The notes beneath the pieces are model-generated. The model did no database searches. It had not been told where the DNA came from and was given only the letters and a program-made list of their open reading frames with translations. A stretch of DNA of 64,000 nt from Bacteroidia bacterium (GTDB lineage Bacteria > Bacteroidota > Bacteroidia > Flavobacteriales > Flavobacteriaceae), in contig JAUIMB010000001.1 in assembly GCA_030432635.1 (NCBI GenBank), positions 1 to 64,000 of the forward strand, written 5' to 3'. Both the position numbers and the translations under genes were made by a program. Shown in pieces: positions 8,372-16,867 of this stretch. Each line of letters opens with the position of its first letter. Position 1 is the stretch's first letter.

Positions 8372-10513
8372 ATGTTAAATCAAGAGTATTGGAAAATAGC
8401 AACATGTAGACATCAGAGACTTAAAAGCTATCGAAGCATTGCTAATGTTGTTTTGGTCTTCTTAATTCTGTTGTTCACATTATTAAATAGTACCAGTCTC
8501 TATGGACAGCACAATGCTTCACAGCAGGATTCGCTTAAGGCAAAGCATCTTAAAGACACAAGTTTCGAACTAATAAGAACAAATCCTGACAGTGCAATTG
8601 TTGTTGCGCGTAAGCTCGCTGACTATGGAGAATTAAAGAATAATCTAAAATGGGAAGTAGATGGACTAAGAAGAATTGGAATGGCGTATGAGGCAAAGGC
8701 TAAATTCGATTCAGCCTTAGTGTATTATAATCGAAGTCTAAAACTTAGAGAATCTTCAGGAGATATTAAATTACAAGCAGTTGGTATTGGAGATTTAGCT
8801 ATTCTTGCAATTACAACAGGAAGATATCAAGAATCAATAGAATTATACAAGAGACAGTTGTCACTTTGGAAAGAACTCGGAGATAGTACAAGAATTTCCA
8901 AGGCATATAACAATGTAGGCGTTGCATATTTCTATCTGGGAGATGTACGAAACACCATAGATGCCTATTCAGCATCTATGAAAATTGATGCACAACTCGG
9001 AAATACTAACAGATTACAACGCACAAAAGTCAATGTAGCTCAATTATATAATCGGATAGGTAATCACCAAAAGGCAATTGAACTATTGTCTGAAGCTGAA
9101 GACTATTTTAAAGAGAATGATTCAGATTTTGTGAATGATTATACGATTCGCTCAACCCAAGGCGCTGTATATAGTGATATGGAAGAGTTTATAAAGGCCA
9201 TGGAAAAATATCAGCTAGCATTTGCTATTGCTGAGGAGTCTAAGAATCCATTGCATAAAGCAAGAGCATTTATGAATATTGGTCTTGTACATAAGCGTAC
9301 CGGTGAATTTCAAGAAGCGATTGAAAAATTTGAGAAAGCACTGAGTTATCATAAGGAATTCAATGACCCTCAAGGAATTGCTATTACACTTGCAAATCTG
9401 GGAAAAGCCTATTTGGAGACAGGTAAAATACGAGAGGCCATTGCGGTTTCAAAAAGAGTTATTGGCTATCATGACGAATATGGGAATTTAGTGGAGGCAG
9501 TTGAAGCATATGATGTATTAGCACAATGCTATAAGCAATTGGGAGATGCACCGAAAGCTTATTCTGCTCTTGAAAAACATCTGAGATTGAGAGATAGTTT
9601 AGATGGAGATGAGAAGGTAGCTCTACTGCTTGATAAAGAGTATGAGTTTAAATATGAACTAAAAGCAAAATCTGACAGCCTTCAACTCGCATATGAAAAT
9701 GAATTCCAACTCAATGATCAAAAAAAACAGCATAAACGACAGACTGAGCGTTTGTTAATTGGTGGAGTTGTATCTCTCATTTTTTTGATAGTATTGGGTT
9801 TACTAGTAAGGGCTCGACAAAAAAGAAAGCTATTGAAGGCAGAATTCAAAGCAAAAACACATGAACTTAACTCGGTTAAAAGCGAAATGAAAGCGTTACG
9901 CTCTCAAATGAACCCTCATTTTATTTTCAATGCCTTACAGTCCATCCAAAATTTCTTGCTCGATCATAAGTCTGAAGAAGCCAATGAACATTTATTAAAG
10001 TTCTCAAAATTGATGAGAAATGTCCTTGAAAATTCTAGACATGATGAAGTATTGATCGAAGAGGATTTGGACGCACTTGAATTGTATATTGAATTAGAAA
10101 AATTGAGATTTCCAAGGCCTTTTAATCATACAATTACTATCGACAATAGTGTAATTCCTGATGAGGATATGATACCACCTCTTATTCTGCAACCCTTTGT
10201 TGAAAATGCAATCTGGCATGGATTAAAACTTAAGAAAGACAATGGTGCTATTGACATTAGCATTTCTAAGAATGGTAACTTCCTTCATTGCATAGTTGAA
10301 GATAATGGTGTTGGACGGCAAAAAGCTGCAAGCAAAGTTAAAACAGATACGCTTAAAAAAGCCTCATTGGGCTTACAAATTACAAAAGAGCGCTTATCCT
10401 TACATGATTCACGTTTCAATTTATCAAGTTCATTGAAAGTTATAGATTTAAAGGATGACAATGAGCAACCTCGAGGCACCCGTGTAGAACTAACCATACC
10501 AATAAGCACATGA
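8372..10513 (+). CDS. TPR sensor histidine kinase (LytS/His_kinase family)
   Basis: A 713-residue protein. A hydrophobic segment at about 27-45 acts as signal or anchor. Residues 60-440 are tandem TPRs (SKAYNNVGVAYFYLGDVRNTIDAY, HKARAFMNIGLVHKRTGEFQ and similar), predicted to lie outside the inner membrane. A transmembrane helix follows (LLIGGVVSLIFLIVLGLLV), then a short coiled coil and the cytoplasmic kinase: MRSQMNPHFIFNALQ-type H box with His516, and the ATP-binding FVENAIWHGLKL and DNGVGRQKA motifs. This LytS-like class phosphorylates LytTR regulators. The stop overlaps the start of the next gene by 4 bp (ATGA), so the two are translationally coupled. The signal sensed is not visible. 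Confidence 0.93.
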   Translation: MLNQEYWKIATCRHQRLKSYRSIANVVLVFLILLFTLLNSTSLYGQHNASQQDSLKAKHLKDTSFELIRTNPDSAIVVARKLADYGELKNNLKWEVDGLRRIGMAYEAKAKFDSALVYYNRSLKLRESSGDIKLQAVGIGDLAILAITTGRYQESIELYKRQLSLWKELGDSTRISKAYNNVGVAYFYLGDVRNTIDAYSASMKIDAQLGNTNRLQRTKVNVAQLYNRIGNHQKAIELLSEAEDYFKENDSDFVNDYTIRSTQGAVYSDMEEFIKAMEKYQLAFAIAEESKNPLHKARAFMNIGLVHKRTGEFQEAIEKFEKALSYHKEFNDPQGIAITLANLGKAYLETGKIREAIAVSKRVIGYHDEYGNLVEAVEAYDVLAQCYKQLGDAPKAYSALEKHLRLRDSLDGDEKVALLLDKEYEFKYELKAKSDSLQLAYENEFQLNDQKKQHKRQTERLLIGGVVSLIFLIVLGLLVRARQKRKLLKAEFKAKTHELNSVKSEMKALRSQMNPHFIFNALQSIQNFLLDHKSEEANEHLLKFSKLMRNVLENSRHDEVLIEEDLDALELYIELEKLRFPRPFNHTITIDNSVIPDEDMIPPLILQPFVENAIWHGLKLKKDNGAIDISISKNGNFLHCIVEDNGVGRQKAASKVKTDTLKKASLGLQITKERLSLHDSRFNLSSSLKVIDLKDDNEQPRGTRVELTIPIST

Positions 10514-11298
10514 TACATGCAATGATCATAGAAGATGACGTAGCAAATCATCAATATCTTAATGCCATGCTAGCCAAACATTTTCCTGAAGTGAATGTTT
10601 TAGCAACAATAGAAGAAATTCCAATAGCCATTGAAAAAGTTAAAGAGATAAAACCTCAATTAATTTTTTTGGATGTTGAACTACCTCCCTTTACTGGCTT
10701 TAATCTGTTAGAAGAAACACAAGGGCTGGATTACCATGTCATTTTCACCACACATTTCAATAAGTATGCAGCTAAAGCATTCAAATACGCAGCCGTACAT
10801 TACTTAGAAAAGCCTTTTGGAAAAGACGATCTAAAAGAGGCAATGGATTTCTATAAAGAACGTGTAGGGTATTCCGAAGAGGAAGGAAAAGTGACTAAAA
10901 TAGATGAACTTAATAATAAAGCCGTCGATGTCATGCTCCACAACCTTAGTGCTTCTGAAGAAAATCAAATCATTGGTTTCCCTGTTTTAGGAGGCATAGA
11001 CTTTTATCCAGTGAAAGACATTATCTGGTGTAAGGCAGAGGGTGTTTATGCCGATTTACGAATGACACAAGATCGCAAAATAACAGTCACAAAAACGCTG
11101 AAGAAGGTAGAGTTGCTCTTGAATGACCATAATTTCTTTCGCGTTCATAATTCTTACTTGATCAATCTAGACCACATGCGAAAATATTTAAGAGGAGATG
11201 GTGGAGAAGTTGTTATGAGTGATGGTTATGAAGTTGATGTGGCGCGTAACCGAAAAGACAATTTTTTAGAACAACTGAAGACCCAAGGGTTAATTTAG
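10510..11298 (+). CDS. LytTR-family response regulator
   Basis: A 262-residue regulator. The receiver domain (1-120) has the acidic pair EDD at 8-10, the phospho-acceptor Asp55 in LIFLDVELP, the Thr of VIFTTHF and the conserved Lys of YLEKPFG. The LytTR DNA-binding domain (about 155-262) shows YPVKDIIWCKAEGVYADL, KTLKKVELLL and FFRVHNSYLINLDHM. LytTR proteins bind paired direct repeats about two helical turns apart. Such pairs occur before the next three promoters downstream (11323, 13270, 14275), making those genes its likely targets. Coupled to the kinase by a 4-bp overlap. Confidence 0.94.
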   Translation: MIHAMIIEDDVANHQYLNAMLAKHFPEVNVLATIEEIPIAIEKVKEIKPQLIFLDVELPPFTGFNLLEETQGLDYHVIFTTHFNKYAAKAFKYAAVHYLEKPFGKDDLKEAMDFYKERVGYSEEEGKVTKIDELNNKAVDVMLHNLSASEENQIIGFPVLGGIDFYPVKDIIWCKAEGVYADLRMTQDRKITVTKTLKKVELLLNDHNFFRVHNSYLINLDHMRKYLRGDGGEVVMSDGYEVDVARNRKDNFLEQLKTQGLI

Positions 11299-11322
11299 CC
11301 GTGCCTGTTCGTTTATTTTACT

Positions 11323-11353
11323 AACTACTAAATTATTGCCCCAACCACTAAAT
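11323..11353 (+). promoter_or_regulatory. Tandem operator A, copy 1 (predicted LytTR site)
   Basis: AACTACTAAAT at 11323-11333 and AACCACTAAAT at 11343-11353, start to start exactly 20 bp. The second repeat ends 27 bp before the TATCTTTG -7 element, an activator-like position. The same layout recurs at 13270 and 14275. Confidence 0.7.
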
Positions 11354-11380
11354 GTAGCATTAGCAACTTACTTCTGAACA

Positions 11381-11388
11381 TATCTTTG
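11381..11388 (+). promoter_or_regulatory. Bacteroidota -7 promoter element for the LamG protein gene
   Basis: TATCTTTG matches TAnnTTTG. A GCATTA block lies about 25 bp upstream in place of a clear TTG -33 box and is conserved in the copy at 13328, consistent with activator-dependent promoters. Confidence 0.65.
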
Positions 11389-11425
11389 ATTTGAATTATT
11401 ATATTAACTTTTAAATAGAAATGAT

Positions 11426-13096
11426 ATGAAAAATTTTACTTTAACACTAACTGTATTAATATGTTCACTTTATTGCCAAAGTCAGACATTTTCAAATGCA
11501 ATTTTGATGGATGGACAAAATGATTACATTACCGTTAATGATAATAGTAATCTTAATCAAACGTCGACTATTAGCATTGAAGCATGGATTCGCCCTTGTG
11601 AAATAACAAATAGCCATGTGGTTGTAAGCAAAAACTGGTGTGCTAATAATCAAAACGCATATACTTTCAGAGTTGAAAGCGGTAATTTAGAATGGGTATG
11701 GGATAATGATCAATGTGGTATTGAAGATGATATCTACAGATCAGATTCGGCAATAATTCTACCCGATGTTTGGCAACACGTAGCAGTTGTTCACACCACA
11801 ACAGGCGTTACTTTATATCTCAACGGAACTCCTGTTAACGGTACACTTATAAGTGGTAATTATAGTAATATTCAAGTAAGCAACGAACCTCTCAGAATAG
11901 GTGCTTATAAATTTCTTGCAGGTAATATTGGTTCTTTGTTCTACGGTTTTATGGATGAAGTTCGAATTTGGGATTATGACTTAAGTTCTGCAGAAATTTT
12001 ATCGAGATATAATAGTGAGTTAATTGGAACCGAAACAGGTTTAGTTGGCTATTACAATATGAACGCTATCTCAGGATCGGGATCTGGATTAAATGTGGTA
12101 AATAATGCTACAAATACAGGAGATATATTAGATGGAATTACAATAGGAACAAGTGCTTCACCTTCAGTTGTCGCCTTTAATGAAAGTAATTGTCCTAGTC
12201 AAGAAAATAATTCCCTGACATGCTCTGATGGAATAGATAATGACAACGATACCTTAGTGGATTGCGATGATCCCGATTGCCAAAACTTGGGAAATGATGG
12301 CTGTGCGATTTGCAATGAAGGTATTACATTTGCAGATTTACTAATTGAATATGAATCTGGATGCACACTAGCCGATGCTAATCCCGAAGGTGCGCTTGGT
12401 GTTAGTGATTATCCTGGTGGCAATAATGACATCCCTGAGTTTGTTTTTTTAGGGCAAGGAGGTTTCATAAAACTTGGTTTTACCAATAATATTTTGACAA
12501 ATTCTGGGGATAGTAATTTTGATGTTTATGTTTTTGAAGTAGGCGCTGTTGTTGAAGCCACTACTTTAGAATTGCGTCCTGCTGATATATTTACCCAAAC
12601 CGAATTAAACAGTCTTAATATTCCCGATATGGATGAGGATGGGTTTTATGAATTTGGCTCAATAGGTGGATCAACAAGTGGTTTTGATATTGACAATGTT
12701 ATGAGCGGTTACGATCAACAGGCCTTAAAGTTCGATGCCATTAAAATTATGGACGTGGTTGATGGTTCTTGCTCTGGAGATTCACCTGGCGCAGACATTG
12801 ATGCCGTATGTGCTCTGTCATCCCTTACATTATCTACTGACGAAAATATAATGAACCAAAATTTCGTGAAGTTATATCCAAACCCAACTACAGGACATAT
12901 TTCGATTGATTTAGGCGAAACAAAAAACAATCTAAAATTGTCGCTTATCAATTATTTAGGTCAAGTGGTGCTAACTAAAGAATTTGTATCAACTGATTTT
13001 ATTAATATAGGTATTGATGTTCCAGCAGGAGTTTATTTCTTGCATTTAGAAACAGCGGAAGGAGAAAGAAACATCATTAAAGTCTTGAAACAATAA
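11426..13096 (+). CDS. Secreted LamG-domain protein with T9SS type A sorting signal
   Basis: A 556-residue exported protein. A signal peptide (ends CSLYCQSQ) precedes a LamG/concanavalin-like domain at about 25-205 (DYITVNDNSNLNQTSTISIE, FMDEVRIWDYDLSSAEI). A Cys-rich acidic stretch follows (CSDGIDNDNDTLVDCDDPDC), probably calcium-binding, then a beta-rich region with PDMDEDGFYEFGSI. The C-terminus (LYPNPTTGHISID ... GVYFLHLETAEGE) is a T9SS type A sorting domain, so the protein should be exported through the outer membrane and attached or released. It follows the LytTR regulator by 127 bp, with operator A in between. Ligand unknown; LamG domains often bind glycans. Confidence 0.88.
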   Translation: MKNFTLTLTVLICSLYCQSQTFSNAILMDGQNDYITVNDNSNLNQTSTISIEAWIRPCEITNSHVVVSKNWCANNQNAYTFRVESGNLEWVWDNDQCGIEDDIYRSDSAIILPDVWQHVAVVHTTTGVTLYLNGTPVNGTLISGNYSNIQVSNEPLRIGAYKFLAGNIGSLFYGFMDEVRIWDYDLSSAEILSRYNSELIGTETGLVGYYNMNAISGSGSGLNVVNNATNTGDILDGITIGTSASPSVVAFNESNCPSQENNSLTCSDGIDNDNDTLVDCDDPDCQNLGNDGCAICNEGITFADLLIEYESGCTLADANPEGALGVSDYPGGNNDIPEFVFLGQGGFIKLGFTNNILTNSGDSNFDVYVFEVGAVVEATTLELRPADIFTQTELNSLNIPDMDEDGFYEFGSIGGSTSGFDIDNVMSGYDQQALKFDAIKIMDVVDGSCSGDSPGADIDAVCALSSLTLSTDENIMNQNFVKLYPNPTTGHISIDLGETKNNLKLSLINYLGQVVLTKEFVSTDFINIGIDVPAGVYFLHLETAEGERNIIKVLKQ

Positions 13097-13189
13097 CGGT
13101 TTGCAAATAAAGAGGTAACTAAAAAGTTTTCAAGTATTTAAGAATACGAATTTGAAAATCCTCTCCGACATTTCTGTCCGAATAAAAAA

Positions 13190-13218
13190 GAGGCTGTCTT
13201 AAAAGTTAAGACAGTCTC
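13190..13218. terminator. Hairpin, probable terminator
   Basis: GAGGCTGTCTT and AAGACAGTCTC pair over 11 bp (one G-U) around a 7-base loop. An A-run on the 5' side gives a U-run for leftward transcription; the rightward side lacks one. It separates the LamG gene from the lipoprotein promoter. Confidence 0.6.
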
Positions 13219-13223
13219 AAATC

Positions 13224-13245
13224 ATTGCTAGTAATAGCGAAATCT
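13224..13245 (+). repeat. 22-bp motif, copy 2
   Basis: ATTGCTAGTAATAGCGAAATCT, 20 of 22 identical to the copy at 8258. It lies 24 bp upstream of the tandem operator at 13270. Confidence 0.45.
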
Positions 13246-13269
13246 GATAATCTTATTTTATAAATCGCC

Positions 13270-13300
13270 AACCACTAAAATATTCCCCCAACCACTAATT
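13270..13300 (+). promoter_or_regulatory. Tandem operator A, copy 2 (predicted LytTR site)
   Basis: AACCACTAAAA at 13270-13280 and AACCACTAATT at 13290-13300, 20 bp start to start. It ends 27 bp before TATCTTTG, exactly as in copy 1. Confidence 0.7.
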
Positions 13301-13327
13301 CCAGCATTAACCAAACACTTGTGATTA

Positions 13328-13335
13328 TATCTTTG
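13328..13335 (+). promoter_or_regulatory. Bacteroidota -7 promoter element for the lipoprotein gene
   Basis: TATCTTTG followed by AGTTGAATTA, closely resembling the promoter at 11381 in sequence and spacing to the operator. About 37 bp lie between it and the ATG at 13373. Confidence 0.65.
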
Positions 13336-13372
13336 AGTTGAATTAAAAAATTAACTCTTAAATATAATTATT

Positions 13373-14071
13373 ATGAAAAATTTGACCTTTTGCGCAAACT
13401 TAAAACAAAGAAAAATAAAATTTATAAGACCTTTTTATGTGGTAATGATTCTTAGTCTACTCATATTTGCTTGTGGAAGCGATGATATCGATTCTGGAAA
13501 CGACGATTTATTTGGTGGTCTCGAGTCTGATTGCATTGATTTATGTGCTTTCGGAGATGCTGTTCAAACGACATCTGAAATGCCAGAACCATGCGGTTGT
13601 GATTGTTTTGATGGCTTTTATGGTGAATTATGTGATCAATATGATGAGCCCATAGCATTTAATATTGTATCTATACAGCTAACTGATTGGCCTGAGTTCA
13701 ATAATTCCGAGTCATGGGACGATGGTTCTTCAACAGAAAAATTGCCAGACTTTAAAATATATATTAATGACAACAATTCAGGAAATCTGATAGGTGAAAC
13801 ATCTATGATCAATAATATAGCTCAAGGTACAACTCCTACTTATATAGGCTCTCCTTTCCCTTTGACAATTCCAATTGATGCAGAATTAAGATTTGCAATT
13901 GTTGATGAATCTACCGACTCATCTTTTGATTTTGATGTTCTTCTTCTTGGATATTTTCAATTAACTGAAGCAAATTTTCTTCAAAATGATAATAGTAACT
14001 TTTCAATTTCCTGGACATTATCTGAGTCTGAAAGAGTAGAGATAAAACTAATTGGAAATTGGATTCAATAG
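13373..14071 (+). CDS. Lipoprotein with EGF-like Cys cluster
   Basis: A 232-residue predicted lipoprotein. A basic, rather long n-region (LKQRKIKFIRP) is followed by a hydrophobic stretch and the lipobox LLIFAC, with acidic residues directly after the Cys, compatible with surface export in Bacteroidota. Residues 55-95 hold eight Cys, including CGCDCFDGFYGELCD, which looks like the second half of an EGF-like module. The C-terminal 140 residues are beta-rich and unrecognised. It carries operator A and is a probable target of the neighbouring LytTR regulator. Confidence 0.8.
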   Translation: MKNLTFCANLKQRKIKFIRPFYVVMILSLLIFACGSDDIDSGNDDLFGGLESDCIDLCAFGDAVQTTSEMPEPCGCDCFDGFYGELCDQYDEPIAFNIVSIQLTDWPEFNNSESWDDGSSTEKLPDFKIYINDNNSGNLIGETSMINNIAQGTTPTYIGSPFPLTIPIDAELRFAIVDESTDSSFDFDVLLLGYFQLTEANFLQNDNSNFSISWTLSESERVEIKLIGNWIQ

Positions 14072-14274
14072 TTTTACGCTCTCCTTATATTTAATCAGTA
14101 ATCATTGTTAAAACTAATCTATAACCTATACAATTTTATTTCAAGGCTTTCAATTGTAACTTGATTTTTCCAAATAATAATGTATCAAAATGATTAAGAA
14201 ATTAATTTTTTATACATCAAATTTCCCTAACAATACCAAGATAAAAGTACTGTACTTTGACTTATTTAAGTACC

Positions 14275-14305
14275 ATCTACTAAAATATGCCTCCAACCAC
14301 TAAAT
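14275..14305 (+). promoter_or_regulatory. Tandem operator A, copy 3 (predicted LytTR site)
   Basis: ATCTACTAAAA at 14275-14285 and AACCACTAAAT at 14295-14305, again 20 bp start to start. It lies 28 bp before GATATTTG (14334-14341), a one-mismatch -7 element for the acyltransferase gene. Confidence 0.68.
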
Positions 14306-14333
14306 TGAGGTTATATTCACTTTAATCCTTACC

Positions 14334-14341
14334 GATATTTG
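14334..14341 (+). promoter_or_regulatory. Probable -7 element for the acyltransferase/methyltransferase operon
   Basis: GATATTTG differs from TAnnTTTG at the first base; it is followed by AGTTATAAT, similar to the AGTTGAATT after the lipoprotein -7 box. The ATG at 14368 lies 27 bp further on. Confidence 0.5.
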
Positions 14342-14367
14342 AGTTATAATCAAAAAAAACAAAAATT

Positions 14368-14988
14368 ATGATCACGCTTCAACAAATAATGGCTCCTGAA
14401 AAACTCGAAGAGTATTTCCAGTTTCGCTATAAAATTTATACGAACAGCAATCAGTCAGGATATCTGAAAGACAACGCAACGACAGACAAAGATATTTACG
14501 ATGACAATGCGATTCATTTGGGCTGGTATGTTAATGGCGAGTTAAAAGGCTGTCTTCGGTTTATTAGACCAATTAAAGCTAGACATAGCTTATATGCCTT
14601 TTCTCATATGCCTTCGGATATCAAACATCTAGCTAAAGCATATATGAAAGAGTCTACCAGTCTAGGTAAGCCTTTCGTAGAGGTGAGCCGCATATGCATT
14701 GCAAAGGATATGCGTAATAGAAAAACAGTGACAGAATTCGTACTCACTACTATTCAAGAGGCAATCAACAGAGGGTTTGATCGAGGATTGTTCACTTGTC
14801 TAACAGGTCACCTTCCATATTGGTTGATGCATGGATTCCAAATTTTGGAAGGCACCAAATCATGGAAATGCACCATAACAGGTAAAACATCGTATTGCAT
14901 GACCTACAATGAATATAAATTACCGAATAACATTATCAGTCGTTTAAGTTCAAGTTTACAAATGACACCACCGAACCAAGCCGCATAA
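14368..14988 (+). CDS. LuxI-like (GNAT-fold) acyltransferase, possible signal synthase
   Basis: A 206-residue cytoplasmic protein. Seven of the eight residues conserved in acyl-homoserine-lactone synthases (EsaI numbering R24, F28, D45, D48, R68, E97, R100) have counterparts at matching spacing: R20 and Y24 in FRYKIY, D42 and D45 in DKDIYDDNA, R64 in GCLRFIRP, E105 and R108 in VEVSRICIA; Trp34 has no clear match. PEP-CTERM/exosortase-associated acyltransferases share this pattern and are an alternative. It is predicted to join an acyl group to an amino-containing acceptor. It is followed after 19 bp by a methyltransferase-like gene and preceded by operator A. Product unknown; a true AHL is unproven and would be unusual in this phylum. 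Confidence 0.78.
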   Translation: MITLQQIMAPEKLEEYFQFRYKIYTNSNQSGYLKDNATTDKDIYDDNAIHLGWYVNGELKGCLRFIRPIKARHSLYAFSHMPSDIKHLAKAYMKESTSLGKPFVEVSRICIAKDMRNRKTVTEFVLTTIQEAINRGFDRGLFTCLTGHLPYWLMHGFQILEGTKSWKCTITGKTSYCMTYNEYKLPNNIISRLSSSLQMTPPNQAA

Positions 14989-15007
14989 AAATTAAATATA
15001 TCATATT

Positions 15008-15643
15008 ATGAAAAAGCTGTATTCCTTACTTCAATTTATTCTCGTACTTATCGTTCTTCCGTTAATATACGATTTGAAATTAATCATCACATGGCCTATT
15101 ATCTCCATTATTGCTCTTATCAGTATACTTATTTTAAGTCAACCAGCCATGGATCTTAAAGAGAGTAAAGCAAATGACGCAACAGATAGAGGAACTATGT
15201 TATTAATTGCTATTGTTAGCTCTATAGGACAGATAGTTGGAATTATGGATTGGGCATATTTACAATCTTCTCCAATAAAAATAGATTGGATATCCATTCT
15301 AGGTCTAAGTATGATGTCATTTGGACTTGCATTTCGTCTTTGGGCAATCAAAACACTCAAAGACGCATTTAGTGCTACTGTCCAAATAAAAAAGGGACAG
15401 TCCTTAATCACTTCAGGACCATACAAATGGTTTCGACACCCAAGTTATACAGGAGCTTGGATATTGATGCTAGGTGATGCTATTCTCCTAAAAAGTTGGC
15501 CAAGCATCATTATTATGGGAGTAATAATGCTCTGGGTATACAACAAGCGAATAGAAACTGAAGAACAAACATTAGCCAATGCTTTTGGAATAGACTATAT
15601 AAAACATGAACGAAATACTTGGAAAATGCTCCCTGGTTGGTAA
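15008..15643 (+). CDS. Isoprenylcysteine carboxyl methyltransferase (ICMT)-family membrane protein
   Basis: A 211-residue integral membrane protein with about five hydrophobic helices. The C-terminal half shows the ICMT/PEMT signature: TSGPYKWFRHPSYTG, then a Glu-containing helix (KRIETEEQTL), FGIDYIKHERNTWKMLPGW. Family members methylate carboxyl groups or phospholipid head groups using S-adenosylmethionine at the membrane surface. It shares an operon with the LuxI-like acyltransferase (19-bp gap), so it may methylate the acylated product. That pathway link is inference. Confidence 0.85.
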   Translation: MKKLYSLLQFILVLIVLPLIYDLKLIITWPIISIIALISILILSQPAMDLKESKANDATDRGTMLLIAIVSSIGQIVGIMDWAYLQSSPIKIDWISILGLSMMSFGLAFRLWAIKTLKDAFSATVQIKKGQSLITSGPYKWFRHPSYTGAWILMLGDAILLKSWPSIIIMGVIMLWVYNKRIETEEQTLANAFGIDYIKHERNTWKMLPGW

Positions 15644-15783
15644 ATGAGAATAATTACTTACATTATACGTGACCCAAGGTGGGATTAAAATTAAAAGAAT
15701 TATCAATTTTAATTTGATTCACCATTAAATAGTTAATTTTACGAGAATAAGATTATACAACAATTTATTGAATGGGTTAACAT

Positions 15784-16572
15784 ATGAAACTCAAACTTTT
15801 CCAAATAGACGCCTTTACTGACAAAATATTTTCAGGAAATCCTGCATGTGTAGTACCTATGAAATCTTGGCCTCCAGATGAAGTTCTTCTCAATATTGCC
15901 AAAGAGAATGCTGTTGCTGAAACGGCATTTTTTATTGATAATGGTGATAGTGTGCATTTAAGATGGTTTACTCCCGAAATTGAAATGGACTTATGTGGTC
16001 ATGCAACTTTGGCGACTGCACATTGCTTACATACAATTTTAAATTACCCAAAGAATCAAATCGTATTTTCATCTCGTAGTGGTGAACTTAAAGTCCGCAT
16101 TGAAGATGATTGGTACCATATGGACTTTCCTTCTAGAAAACCTCAACCAGCACAGCTTCCTGAGATCGTAAGTCAGTCTTTAAATATACAGCCAAATGAA
16201 GTCTTTAAATCGCGGGACTACGTGTTGGTTTATGAGCACGAAAAAGAGATTGCAAACATTAAAGTAGACCAACAGATACTTGATCAAATCAATTTGGATC
16301 CTGGTGGTGTGATAGTCACGGCAAAAGGAACGGATTGCGATTTTGTGTCGCGTTATTTTACAGCGCAATCGTCTATTCTGGAAGATCCAGTAACGGGTTC
16401 TGCACATTGTTCCTTAACGCCTTTTTGGTCTGAACGACTTGGTAAAACAACCATGAATGCCAAGCAACTTTCAGAAAGATCGGGATACATAAAATGTGAG
16501 GATCAAGGTAAAAGGGTTATTATTTCGGGCAAGGCCAAGACCTATTCTTCAGGATATATTTGGCTAGACTGA
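15784..16572 (+). CDS. PhzF-family isomerase
   Basis: A 262-residue protein of the PhzF/diaminopimelate-epimerase fold. Typical marks are FQIDAFTDKIFSGNPACVV at the start, AKENAVAETAFFI with the catalytic Glu, LRWFTPEIEMDLCGHATLATAH, and EDPVTGSAHCSLTPFW near the end. PhzF isomerises trans-2,3-dihydro-3-hydroxyanthranilate; most homologues outside phenazine clusters have unknown substrates, and no phz genes are nearby. It lies 140 bp after the methyltransferase, so probably has its own promoter. Confidence 0.92.
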   Translation: MKLKLFQIDAFTDKIFSGNPACVVPMKSWPPDEVLLNIAKENAVAETAFFIDNGDSVHLRWFTPEIEMDLCGHATLATAHCLHTILNYPKNQIVFSSRSGELKVRIEDDWYHMDFPSRKPQPAQLPEIVSQSLNIQPNEVFKSRDYVLVYEHEKEIANIKVDQQILDQINLDPGGVIVTAKGTDCDFVSRYFTAQSSILEDPVTGSAHCSLTPFWSERLGKTTMNAKQLSERSGYIKCEDQGKRVIISGKAKTYSSGYIWLD

Positions 16573-16867
16573 TGAGTTTAACAAATATACTTTTCATTTG
16601 TATGGACAGTAAAAAAGCACAAAACCTTTCTATTGTCAAATCGCAATAAGAAATCTTTAATTGGTAAAATGATGCTCGATTTCTTAGTTTGTCCCTAATC
16701 CCTAATTTGTCTTCTGTTTTCTATCAACTAACATCAATTTGACCTTCTGTTCACAACCTTGGTTATAATTCTATCTTAAAGTCTTTCATTCTTTCACTGA
16801 AAATGCTATTTTGGCATAGTTTTTCGTCCATAATTGAGAAACCAACCTACAACAAAAAACCTTGAGT
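16573..16867. other. Intergenic region, nothing assigned
   Basis: About 295 bases of AT-rich sequence between PhzF and the GH3 fusion. No terminator, repeat or convincing promoter seen. Confidence 0.5.

Noticed and set aside
13224-13245. Resemblance of the 22-bp motif to a conserved 3' region of 16S rRNA
   Set aside because: Similarity covers only part of the motif, flanks do not match rRNA, and no rRNA gene is present in the window.
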